In this document: positions 39,949 to 49,200 of the stretch, in pieces | Layout: each line of letters opens with the position of its first letter | Numbering within the stretch: position 1 is the first letter of the stretch | Assembly: GCA_963702075.1 (NCBI GenBank) | Contig: OY969703.1 | Location: 62,001 to 126,000, forward strand | Reading direction: 5' to 3' | Source of the DNA: VAYN01 sp963702075 | GTDB lineage: Bacteria > Actinomycetota > Thermoleophilia > Solirubrobacterales > 70-9 | DNA length: 64,000 nt | Program-made: the position numbers and the translations under genes | Notes under the pieces: model-generated | Databases searched by the model: none | Seen by the model: the letters and a program-made list of their open reading frames with translations, nothing else | Told to the model about the DNA's origin: nothing

Positions 39949-42900
39949 TCAGTGTTTCTTGTGTTTGCCGAGCTTTTTCTTGCCGCAGCCTGCACTCATG
40001 AGCTTGGGCCGCAGATCAGCCACCCGCCCGTTTTGGGCTCGCATCCGCACCGTGGCCCTATGGCTGCCGCGACAGATGTCAGTGGAGTTGGTGAGCAGGC
40101 TTTTCTTGCCGCCTTTCATCTGCAGGACGAACTTGGTGACCGGGGCGTCGGGGACCGATTCGAAGGTGGTGCGGATGCCGCCGTGGATCGAGTCGATGCG
40201 GCCGACCAGGTCGATCTCGAGCTGGCCGCCGAGTTTGGCCACCAGGTCTGGCAGCGGGTGGTTGGAGCTCCTTAGGTAGACCGGTCCGGAGAGCGGTTTG
40301 TCGAGCAAGGGCGTGATCGCCTTGGCCTTGCCGTAGACCGAGCGCTTGGGGCATTTGTCGGCGGCGAACTGCACCCGGGTGCAGATCGTGCCGATGTGTT
40401 CTTGGGCGAGGAACTCCGAGTGGGGCAGGGCGACCGAGGTGAAGGCGATGTTGGCATCGCCCTTTCTTGCCTTCAAGACTGCGGTCAGGGCCGGGTAGGC
40501 GGCGCGTTTGGTTCCTCCCTTCAGCTTCAGGGAGAGCTTGGGCGCGAACTTCAAGGCTTTGCAGCCGTCGACCTGGAAGCGAGCGGAGGGGTGGGCGACG
40601 GTGCCCTGGGTGGAGGCGGCGTCGGCGGTGACCGCCATTTCAGAGCAGTCGGTCGGGTTCAGCATGAACTCGGGGCGATCGATCACCGCGTGGAGGTTTC
40701 GGTAGGCGATCCCGACGCCTTCGAAGAACTGGGGCAGCGGTTCGGCCTTGGCGACCCCACGGCCGGTTTCCGGTTCGATTTCAAGGGCGCTTCTGACCGC
40801 GAGGGTCCCCAGGTCGAAGGGCCCGGCTTGGGCGGGGACCTCGCTGACGATCGAGAAGGGCGAGCCTTGGTAGGGGCCGCCTAGGTAGATCTGGGGCTGG
40901 GCCTTGCCGGGCTCGGGGAGCGTGAAGGGGTCGGGGCCCGGGCCGGTGGTGGCCTGGAGGCTGCCGATCCTCGAGCCCGGTGGGCAGGAGGCGGAGGCTG
41001 CCGCTGCGTCGGGGCAGAGCGGGACGCCCTTGACCTTCGCCAGCTCGCCGTCTGGGAGGTGGAGTGAGAAGCCGCGCAGGGCCTGGTTGCCGTCGGGGCG
41101 GGTGAGGTCGAAGACGAAGGGGCTGTATTTGCCGGCGGTCGGTTCGGTGACCCCCGCCTTGAGGGTGGGGGCGAAGCCCTGGTTGCAGCCTTCGGTGATC
41201 GCCATGGTGCTCTGGCCGGTGGCGGCGGGGTCGTTTGAGTGGGGGGCAAAGGTGAAGTCGGTGGTGAAGGTGCCGCAGTGGTCGGGGTTTTGCAGCGGGG
41301 CCCTGGGGCCGCCCCAGACGTCCAGGTCGATCTCTTCGACGGGAACCTGGGGGAGGTCGGCGAAGACCGCGGTGAGGCGGCCGGTGGCGGGGTCGGGCTC
41401 GAGTTCGCCGGGGAGCTTGACGTGGAGGCCCAAGGCGTCTGCGGTGAGCCAGAGGCCGAGCTGGTGGCCTGGTCTCGGGGCGCGCTGGTAGATCGTGCCT
41501 TCGATCGGGGTCGAGATCGCCGGGGAGATGATCTTCGCGGTGCCGAGCTTGGAGTTGTCGGGGCAGTTGGTGTCGACTTCTTCGTGGTAGCCGACCTGTT
41601 CTTCGGTGCAGACGCCGATCCAGTTGGCTGCCCCGGCGGCTACCTGCATGCCGGCGGGGAGGGTGACCCGGGCTTCGCGCATGGTCGCGGTGGAGCGTTC
41701 GTCTGCCATCAGGTGCTGGGGGACCTTGAGGACCGTCTTCAGGCCGGTGGGGGCGCCGGCGACGTGGCTGGTGGGGTCGGCGCTGAAGGTGGGGGCGAAG
41801 GGGAGGCCGGTGCAGTCGGTGATGGGAGGTTCGATCGGGGCAGTGGCGGTGAAGAGCTGGCCGGGGAGCTGGTAGAAGCTGGCCTGGACGCCGACTTCGT
41901 CTTCCTGGCAGGACGAGGGGTTCGTCATGAAGGCCGGCGGGTTTTCGATCCCGCTCGGTCGTTCGTTTTTGCCTCCGGGTGCGTGGCATGAAACCCCCAG
42001 CGGGCAGGTGAGCACTTCGTAAGGCGTGATCCGTTCTTTGTCGTGCTCTTTCCCCGCCGGGTCGCCCCAGAGCACGGTTTTGGCTCGGATCAGCGTGCCC
42101 AGCCCCGGCGAGTCGTGAACGGTTGCCGTGACCCCGTAGTCACTCGCGGTGCGGACATGCACGTCTATGAACACCGGGTAGCGCAAGGCGATGAAGCCGA
42201 ACCGCGCTACTTCCTGGTCGGGGTGCGGTGGGGCGATGTTGTAGACGGGCTCGACCGCCGGTTCGAAGAGCGGGTCTCCCGTCCTGATTCTGGTGATGCC
42301 CACCTGCGAGCCGGTCGGGCAGTTGCCATAGGCGGAGAGTTCCCCCATGCTGCAGGAAGGTAAGGCCGACGGGTATCCGATCATTCCAGGCGGCAAGGTG
42401 AAGGTGATGTTGTCCGGGGATGCACTGGCATCCTCGTGCCCGCCGGATTCGAAGTGGTTGACTTCGAAGAAGGTGGTGAAATCGGGGTGCATCGACGCTG
42501 CCGAAGTCGTTCGGGAGGCTTCGACTCGTTCGATCCCGCCTTCCGGTTCGCCGCCGGCAGAGGTGACGACGTCGGTGGCCGTCGTCTGTGCGGGCCCCGG
42601 GCCGCTCGTTGCGGTGAGGGGCCCAGGCGAAGGCTCGGCCGCGGAAGGCTTCTGCGGCTTCCCGATCGAACCAGATGCCGCAGAGCTGCTGCGCGCAGCA
42701 GCTCTCTTGATTTGGCGCCGATGGCAGCCCCTGTGCTTCTTTCCCTTCTTGTTGCCGCGGCGGCAGTGCTGCTTGGGGGGCTTGACGTTGCGGCTGCCGG
42801 TTATGAAAGACGACTGCGGTTCGAGGAACGAAGGCACTTCGCCTCCGGTCGTCGACCGGCATCCTTCTTCGAGACAGACGATCGGTTCAGCGGCCTGCGG

Positions 42901-44706
42901 AAAGCCTCCGTCCACACGGGCGTCGTAGATCGCCTGGGTGCCATTTTCGCCGGCACCAGGGACCAGAGCCGAGGCCTCCTGGGCCGTGAAGTACACGTCG
43001 GAGCCATCGGGGGTAATCCCGAGCAAGAGGTTCGGCCGGGGGGGGATCTTTTCAGTGGCCGGAAAACCTTCGGGAAGCGGCGCTTCAGGGGTTTTCCCGG
43101 AGGAGATCAGGTGCGGCGATTGAATTCCTGCTTCTTCCTCCCACTCGTAGATATCGTTGCCGGCGTTCGTGTCTCCTTCGACGAGGGCTTCGGGGGTTTC
43201 GAAGAAGACGTGGTTGCCGTCCTGCGTCAGATTATTGATGATCGTCGGCGTGCCTACCCTAAGAACTTCCTGGAACCGGGCATCTTCGGTAGCGGAAGCG
43301 GCGTTCGGGTTACAGGACAAGCAGAGGAGGCTCTGGTCGCTGTCGTCGTAGCGGTAGATCTCCGTGTGGCCGTCGTTGTCGTACGGGGTGAGCTGGGCGC
43401 GGGACTCGAAGGCGAGGACCGACCCGTCGGGGGTGCTGCGAGAGGAGTCGGCGCCCGGCCCGGGTTCCGCGCCGTCGGGGTGTTCGAAGATCTGGGTCCA
43501 TCTCGTCAGAGCCGGGATGGTGCCGGCCAACCCCGAGGTCTTTTCCAGGTCGCTAGGGAGAACCGTCGCGACATATTGCGGCGCGCCGCCCTGCCACAGA
43601 TACATGTTCGGCTGCCCTGCCGTCCCTTTGCCTCCGTCGAGCTGCTGTTCGGAGATGAAGTAGACGCGGGAGCCGTCGGCGGAGACGTTGACGAATTTTG
43701 CGTCCCCGCTCGTGGCGACTTCGACGTCGGCTTCGGTTTCGACGTCGAAGCGATGAATGTCGCCACCGACGACGTAGAAGAGATACCGCCCGTCGGTCGA
43801 GAGGCCGCCAAAGGCGGGGTCGCCGGTCGCTACTTCAAGCGTTTCTTGGTTGTCGACCCGCACGTAGAGGACGCCGCCGATCGTGAAGGCGACCTCGTCG
43901 CCGGACTTCGAGACACCCTTGTAGAAGGCATCTTCGCCCGCCGTAGGCGCTTGCTCTCCCGGCAGGACCGAAACCGCGTGGGTGGGGCCGCCGATGGTCC
44001 GATCGTAGATAGCGCCGGTGCCGGTGGGTGCCGCCAGAGGCTCGAGCTTGCGGGCTGCGCAGCCCGCGCACCAGTAATTCTGCAGCTCGGTGCTCGTGCC
44101 GGTGGTGAAGATGATGTGCCCGCCACCTTCGCTGATGTAGCGGCCTTGAACTTGCGGTTCGGTGCCCAAGGAGCCTTCGCCGGTCGGCGTGAGGGAGCCG
44201 TCAGGTCCTCGTACGTAGTCGACGCCGCCGTCGGTCGTACCGACGTTCTGAAAGGAGTAAGTCTGATCGGCCGAAAAGCCGCCCGGGATCGGCCAGCCGA
44301 GCGTCGTGCGGGAGATGCTCAAGCTCCGGGTCGTCACCCAGCCGCCAGCCCCGCGTTCTGCCAAGTAGGCGTCGAAGACCCCGCCTCCCCCGGGCGGGCT
44401 CGCCAGGGCGCCGGCGTGGGTCATGTAGATGAAGCTGTCTCTGACAGGCGATCCGAGTTCGGCGGGGAAGAAGTCGCCGGTGCGGCTGTAGGTGAAGGCG
44501 GAGAGCGTGCTCAGCAGCCGGCCATTGGTATCCGGGGGGGTGACCAGCTCGTAGGCGCGGCAGTCGGGCAACGACGCCGAGGCTCCGGTGCGGGCGGCTT
44601 CATTGGGGCAGGTGGCCGCCTGCCCCACTGCGGGCACCAAACAGACACCGGCCACTCCGATCAGAACAACCCCCAGCGTGATACGCATCCGTGCACCCAT
44701 TCCCAT
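39949..44706 (-). CDS. Very large secreted protein with N-terminal TolB/WD-like propeller
   Basis: 1585 residues. Signal peptide (RITLGVVLIGVAGVCLVPAV...AAT); the ATG at 44700 has better spacing from AAAGGGG than the one at 44706. Residues 40-620 contain repeated blocks (e.g. DAYLAERGAGGWVTTRSL, SEGGGHIIFTTGTSTEL, DGSRVYFISEQQLDGG, DGNHVFFETPEALVEGD) that read as beta-propeller blades, and YRYDDSDQSLLCLSCNPNAA. A basic linker (RRGNKKGKKHRGC) precedes a second half of Cys-rich beta domains (PSCSMGELSAYGNCPTGS, TDCTGLPFAPTFSADPTS). The C-terminus is basic (KKKLGKHKKH). No enzyme motif is seen; a cell-surface role is likely. Confidence 0.85.
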   Translation of the reverse strand: MGMGARMRITLGVVLIGVAGVCLVPAVGQAATCPNEAARTGASASLPDCRAYELVTPPDTNGRLLSTLSAFTYSRTGDFFPAELGSPVRDSFIYMTHAGALASPPGGGGVFDAYLAERGAGGWVTTRSLSISRTTLGWPIPGGFSADQTYSFQNVGTTDGGVDYVRGPDGSLTPTGEGSLGTEPQVQGRYISEGGGHIIFTTGTSTELQNYWCAGCAARKLEPLAAPTGTGAIYDRTIGGPTHAVSVLPGEQAPTAGEDAFYKGVSKSGDEVAFTIGGVLYVRVDNQETLEVATGDPAFGGLSTDGRYLFYVVGGDIHRFDVETEADVEVATSGDAKFVNVSADGSRVYFISEQQLDGGKGTAGQPNMYLWQGGAPQYVATVLPSDLEKTSGLAGTIPALTRWTQIFEHPDGAEPGPGADSSRSTPDGSVLAFESRAQLTPYDNDGHTEIYRYDDSDQSLLCLSCNPNAASATEDARFQEVLRVGTPTIINNLTQDGNHVFFETPEALVEGDTNAGNDIYEWEEEAGIQSPHLISSGKTPEAPLPEGFPATEKIPPRPNLLLGITPDGSDVYFTAQEASALVPGAGENGTQAIYDARVDGGFPQAAEPIVCLEEGCRSTTGGEVPSFLEPQSSFITGSRNVKPPKQHCRRGNKKGKKHRGCHRRQIKRAAARSSSAASGSIGKPQKPSAAEPSPGPLTATSGPGPAQTTATDVVTSAGGEPEGGIERVEASRTTSAASMHPDFTTFFEVNHFESGGHEDASASPDNITFTLPPGMIGYPSALPSCSMGELSAYGNCPTGSQVGITRIRTGDPLFEPAVEPVYNIAPPHPDQEVARFGFIALRYPVFIDVHVRTASDYGVTATVHDSPGLGTLIRAKTVLWGDPAGKEHDKERITPYEVLTCPLGVSCHAPGGKNERPSGIENPPAFMTNPSSCQEDEVGVQASFYQLPGQLFTATAPIEPPITDCTGLPFAPTFSADPTSHVAGAPTGLKTVLKVPQHLMADERSTATMREARVTLPAGMQVAAGAANWIGVCTEEQVGYHEEVDTNCPDNSKLGTAKIISPAISTPIEGTIYQRAPRPGHQLGLWLTADALGLHVKLPGELEPDPATGRLTAVFADLPQVPVEEIDLDVWGGPRAPLQNPDHCGTFTTDFTFAPHSNDPAATGQSTMAITEGCNQGFAPTLKAGVTEPTAGKYSPFVFDLTRPDGNQALRGFSLHLPDGELAKVKGVPLCPDAAAASASCPPGSRIGSLQATTGPGPDPFTLPEPGKAQPQIYLGGPYQGSPFSIVSEVPAQAGPFDLGTLAVRSALEIEPETGRGVAKAEPLPQFFEGVGIAYRNLHAVIDRPEFMLNPTDCSEMAVTADAASTQGTVAHPSARFQVDGCKALKFAPKLSLKLKGGTKRAAYPALTAVLKARKGDANIAFTSVALPHSEFLAQEHIGTICTRVQFAADKCPKRSVYGKAKAITPLLDKPLSGPVYLRSSNHPLPDLVAKLGGQLEIDLVGRIDSIHGGIRTTFESVPDAPVTKFVLQMKGGKKSLLTNSTDICRGSHRATVRMRAQNGRVADLRPKLMSAGCGKKKLGKHKKH

Positions 44707-44844
44707 CCCCTTTCCCGATCGTCTTCCGCGAATGGGGAAGCCCCGGGCGCTGAAGGTAGGAGGCCGTTCGCGGAGCTGTCAAGGAACCCACGAGTCTCAG
44801 GGTGACGGATGTCACCCGGTATCAGGGTCTTGATCTTGAAACGA

Positions 44845-44872
44845 GCCAGGGCCGCCCCGAGGCGGCCCTGGC
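44845..44872 (-). terminator. 12-bp perfect hairpin, probable terminator
   Basis: The arms 44845-44856 (GCCAGGGCCGCC) and 44861-44872 pair perfectly around a 4-base loop. It lies 29 bases after the stop of the secreted gene 44901-45590. On the minus strand it is followed by TCGTTTCAAG, so the U run is weak. It also lies before the large secreted gene. Confidence 0.65.
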
Positions 44873-44900
44873 GAGCAAAGCAGTGCTTAGAAGCGGATCG

Positions 44901-45590
44901 CTACGAAATGTAGAGCGGTTCCGCAGTTGCGGTATCTGTCTCGAGTGTGAACGCCATGTCCAGCGTGCCGTCCGCCGGGCAGAGGACGCTGTCACCGGCC
45001 TCCTTGGTGAACAGGGTGTCGGTTACCCCTGTTTCGCCGGCTCCGGTTACGGTCAGGATCGCATCGCCGGTCGAGTGTGTTGTGAATGTGCCTTTGATCG
45101 AGTTGGCGCGTTCGTAGTGGCAGGTGACGCCGAGGCCTGAGTCCATCGCAAATGTGATGCTCCGCGGGACTTCGCTGCATTTGCCGCCCCTGACCTGGAA
45201 TTCATCTCCCCCGGTGCTGTGCAGGCACCACGGGACGCCGTTGCCGACGTTGGTTGTGACGATGATCCCGCCGAGGCCTGTGCATTTTCCTCCAGCTTCG
45301 GTGCCCGAGAAGCTGGTTGATTCAATGTTCCCTTCGATCGAGGTGCCGCTGTTCACCGTCAACGTTCCTGTCATCGACGCCGTCGAGCATTCCACCAAGG
45401 TGGTGCCGCTTGTACTTGTCAGGAGGGTGTTGCCGATGTTTGTTGCTTTAATTTTCACGCCGTTCGCGCCCGGGACCAGTTTCGTCCCTGTCGGGTGTGT
45501 GACCACGGGAGATGCCGAGGCGACCGCCGGCAGGACAAAGGCTGCCAGGGCGAACAGGGCCAGACAGGTAGTGATGAGCTTCTTGCTCAT
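44901..45590 (-). CDS. Secreted protein, paralogue of 36897-37559
   Basis: 229 residues. Signal peptide MSKKLITTCLALFALAAFVL...ASA. It shares HPTGTKLVPG, IKATNIGNTLL, VPWCLHSTGGDEFQVRGGKC, CHYERA (compare CTYGRA) and the end LETDTATAEPLYIS with the other copy. The central part is Thr/Gly/Ser-rich and beta-rich; cysteine positions match the paralogue. No known domain. A third, decayed piece lies at 46047-46156. The gene has a preceding AT-rich stretch. Confidence 0.78.
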   Translation of the reverse strand: MSKKLITTCLALFALAAFVLPAVASASPVVTHPTGTKLVPGANGVKIKATNIGNTLLTSTSGTTLVECSTASMTGTLTVNSGTSIEGNIESTSFSGTEAGGKCTGLGGIIVTTNVGNGVPWCLHSTGGDEFQVRGGKCSEVPRSITFAMDSGLGVTCHYERANSIKGTFTTHSTGDAILTVTGAGETGVTDTLFTKEAGDSVLCPADGTLDMAFTLETDTATAEPLYIS

Positions 45591-46046
45591 GGGATAGATC
45601 CTTTCCTTGATGCCCGGCTGCGCCGGGCGTTGATCGACCCTCGGGGCGCTTGCCTACAAGACGCGCGCCTCGGGGGTATTCACTCTGTTCCATCTGATTA
45701 GGTGGAAGCTTTCGAGCAAAGCTTTATCAGGGCTCTGGGATCGGTCAAGGTCGAGTGAGCCGTACTTCGGCCGGAAGCGGCTTTAGGTGGTCGAACGTCC
45801 ACGGCTCGGCTCCTACCTTTCCCCTGCAAACCATTCCTTAGCGGTCGAGGTTGCGCGTGCCAAAGGTCGCTTGGAAGTGGTTGGCACTCAGTGACAGCGA
45901 GTTAGGCCCTCAGCGTGGACTGGGCGATCGACGAGGATCGGACGCCAGAGGAATACTCCCGAGAATGGAAGTTGGTTGCCCCAAAGGGAAGCAAGGGCCG
46001 CGCGCGCCTGCGAGAAGCCGGGGATCGAAAGCAGCGGGTCCAGAGA

Positions 46047-46156
46047 GTGAGAAATGCACCGCCGGTCGAGTGTGTTGGGATGTGGCTTTGTCTGCGTCCG
46101 TACTTACCGATGTCAGGTCACTCCGAGACCCGTGTCCATCATGAGTGCGATGCTCC
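46047..46156 (-). pseudogene. Decayed fragment of the 44901-type secreted gene
   Basis: Read on the minus strand, about 110 bases align without gaps to the part of the 44901-45590 gene around SITFAMDSGLGVTCHYERAN (near 45170-45060) and share identical runs such as CACACTCGACCGGCG. The copy reads SIALMMDTGLGVT and then TGA, with further stops, so it is not translated as such. Around it (45591-46290, about 700 bases) no gene is supported; the rest probably is more diverged remains of the same copy. Confidence 0.65.
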
Positions 46157-46290
46157 GGCGGCTTTCGGTACGAGACCTTCCGGGACTCCGTTGCCTCGCA
46201 ACCTCGCTGCAAATCTTGCTCCCGCTCAAGGTGCTTGCCCACCGCGGTGAGCGAGGACGAGGGAGACGTGTGTTTTCCGCCATCTGAGAA

Positions 46291-49200
46291 CTATCCGGTG
46301 GCGGTGAGTTTGCGGGGGCCGCGGCTGAAGCCGGCGCCGACTAGGGACTCCTCGTGGCCGGAGCCGATGATCGCCTCGCCGTCGAGCTTCTCGACCGCCA
46401 GTTTCGGCAGGTGGCCGACGCTGACGGCATCGGCGAGGGCGCGCATCGCCGCCTCCAGCTCCTCGCCCTGGATCTGCTGCAGGCGGAGGAGGCCGCGGCC
46501 GCCGCGCTCGACGAAGACGACCGGCTCGCCGTCGCGGAGGAGCAGGTGGGCGCCGGGGGTGCGGCCAGGGCGGCGGCCGCCCTCCAGCTTCGGCCAGGGC
46601 AGCGAAGCGCCATAGGGGTTGGCGGGGTCGGTGGCGGCGAGGACGAGGTAGGAGCCGTCGGCTTCGGGCAGCGAGCGCAGGCGCTCGACGGCGCCGGGGA
46701 GGGCGAACTGGGCGCCGCCGAGGCCCTCGACGAAGTAGCCGCGGCGGGCGGTGCCGAGCAGCTCGAGGTTGCCGAGCTCGCCGTAGAGGGTGGAGAAGCC
46801 GCCGGGGATGCCCTCGGCGAGGACGGTCTCGCGGGTGACGATGCCGTAGCGCTCGAGCATCAGCTCGGCCGTGGCGCGGAGCTTGGCGCCGGGGCCGGGA
46901 GCGTCGGCGAACAGCGGCTCCGTCAAGGACCAGCGACCCTGGACGGCGGCGCCGGTGGTGCTGCGCCGGCGGGCGAAGCGACGACCGGGGCGTTCGGAGG
47001 GTGGCACCGCCCGCAGCCGCGGCGCCCGCAGCGGCGCGAAGGCGTCGTTGGTCGCCTGGCCGCTCCAGACCAGGTCCCAGAGGGCGTTGTGAATGTCCTC
47101 GGCCGGGTGATCGAGCTCGACGACGAGGTCGAGCCAGAAGGACGGGCCACCGGCAAGTCGCTCGCGGATCGCCTCGTGGACGTCGCCCTGGGGCAACTCC
47201 AGCTTCGCGTTGGCGGGCGGCGGACCGGCGAGGCGAACGTCCTCGCGGAAGTAGAGGGCGACGCGGCCGTCATTGCGGCCAAGGGCGCCGGCGCCGATCC
47301 AGACCAGCTCGCCGCTGGTGCAGAGCTCGTCCAGCCAGTTCTGGGAGTAGGCGCCGAGGCGGCGCGGGAGCACGTCCCCCTCCCAGGTTTTGGGGGTCAG
47401 CGCCACGCCCTGCAGCGGCACCAGCGCCTCGCGCAGGCGATCGAGCCCGGCGCCGGTGCGGCGGAAAGCGTCGACGTTTTGCCAGCTCGGCAGGAAGCGG
47501 GCCAGCTCGCGGGTGTCGGCCGCCTCGACCTCCTTGCGCAGGCGGGCGAGGCTGGCGCGGCGGACCCGGCGCAGGACTTCGGAATCACACCACTCGCGCT
47601 CGGTCCCGCCCGGGGCCAGCTCGCCGCGGACCAGGGCGCCTTCGGACTCGAGCTCGCGCAGCGCCGGCGAGGGGTCGACGCCGTAGCGCTCGGCGAGCTG
47701 ATGAGTCGGGAAGGGGCCGTGGGTGCGGGCGTAGCGACGGACCAGCGCCCGCATCGCGTCGGGGTGCTCCTCGAGGAAGGTCTCCGGCAGCCCCGGCGGC
47801 TCCGGCACGCCGAGGGCGTCGCGGTAGAGGCCGGCGTCCTCGGCGGCGATATAGCGCTCTCCCCCGGCGACCCGGACCTTGGCCACGCGCCGCTCGGCGA
47901 CCAGTTTCTCCAGCATCGATTTCGCCGAGTAGCCCTCGGCGACCCGCTCCTCGCACTCCTCCAGGGTCAGGTCGCCGAGGTTGCGCAGCAGCTGCTGGAG
48001 GGCGTCGCGGTCGCCGGCACGGCCGGCCTCGGTGCGGTGCTGCAGCTGCGCCTCGACTTCTTCCAGCGCCTCGGGGTCGATCAGTTCGCGCAGCTCCTCC
48101 TGGCCCAGCAGCTCGCGCAGGAGGTCGCGGTCGAGGGCCAGCGCCGCCGCCCGTCGCTCGGCGTTCGGCGTGTCGCCCTCGTACATGTAGGTGGCGACGT
48201 AGTCGAAGAGCAGCGAGGAGGCGAAGGGCGAGGCGGTCGGCGTCTCCACCTCGACCAGGCTGAGCGCCCGCGAGTGCAGCCTTTCCAGCAGCTCGGCGAG
48301 GGCGGGAAGGTCGAGGACATCGCGCAGGCACTCGCGATAGGTCTCGAGCACGACCGGGAAGCGGGGGAAGTCCCGCGCCACCTCGAGCAGGCTCTGCGAC
48401 TTCAGCCGCTGCTGCCAGAGCGGCGTGCGCTTGCCGGGGTAGGCACGCGGGATCAGCAGCGAGCGCGAGGCGTTCTCGCGGAAGCGGGCGCCGAACAGGG
48501 CCGAGCCGGAGAGCTCGCCGACGACGAGGTCTTCGATCTGGTCGGGGTCGATCAGGACGAGGTCGGCGGGCGGCGGCTCGTCGGCGTCGGGGAGGTGGAT
48601 GACGATTCCGTCGTCGGACCAGATCGCGTCGGCCTCGAGGTCGCGTTCGTCGCGGATCTTCGCCGCGAGGGCGAGGCCCCAGGCGGCGTGGACGCGGCCG
48701 CCGTAGGGCGAGAGGATGCAGAGGCGCCAGTCGCCGATCTCGTCGCGGAAGCGCTCGACCACGATCGTCTCGTCGGAGGGGACGACGCGGGTCGCCTGCT
48801 GCTGCTCGCGCAGGTAGGAGACGAGGTTGTTGGCGGCGCGCTCGTCGAGGTCGTACTCCTTCGCCAGCTCGGCCGGGTCGCGGTTGACCGCCTCGCGGGC
48901 GAAGGCGCCGATCGCCCGGCCGAGCTCGGCGGGACGGCCGATCCCGTCGCCCTTCCAGAAGGGGACGGCGCCGGGGGCGCCGGGGGCGGGGGTGACGATC
49001 ACCCGGTCGCGGGTGATTTCCTCGATCCGCCAGGTGCTGGAGCCGAGCAGGAAGGTCTGGCCGGGGCGGGCCTCGTAGACCATCTCCTCGTCGAGCTCGC
49101 CGACGCGGCGGCCGTCGGGGAGGTGGACGCCGTAGAGGCCGCGGTCGGGGATCGTGCCGGCGTTGGTGACGACCAGCTGGCGGGAGCCTTTGCGCCCGTG

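Noticed and set aside
45448..45701. Small genes overlapping the start of the 44901-45590 gene
   Set aside because: Readings on both strands are shadows of the signal peptide region and the gap.
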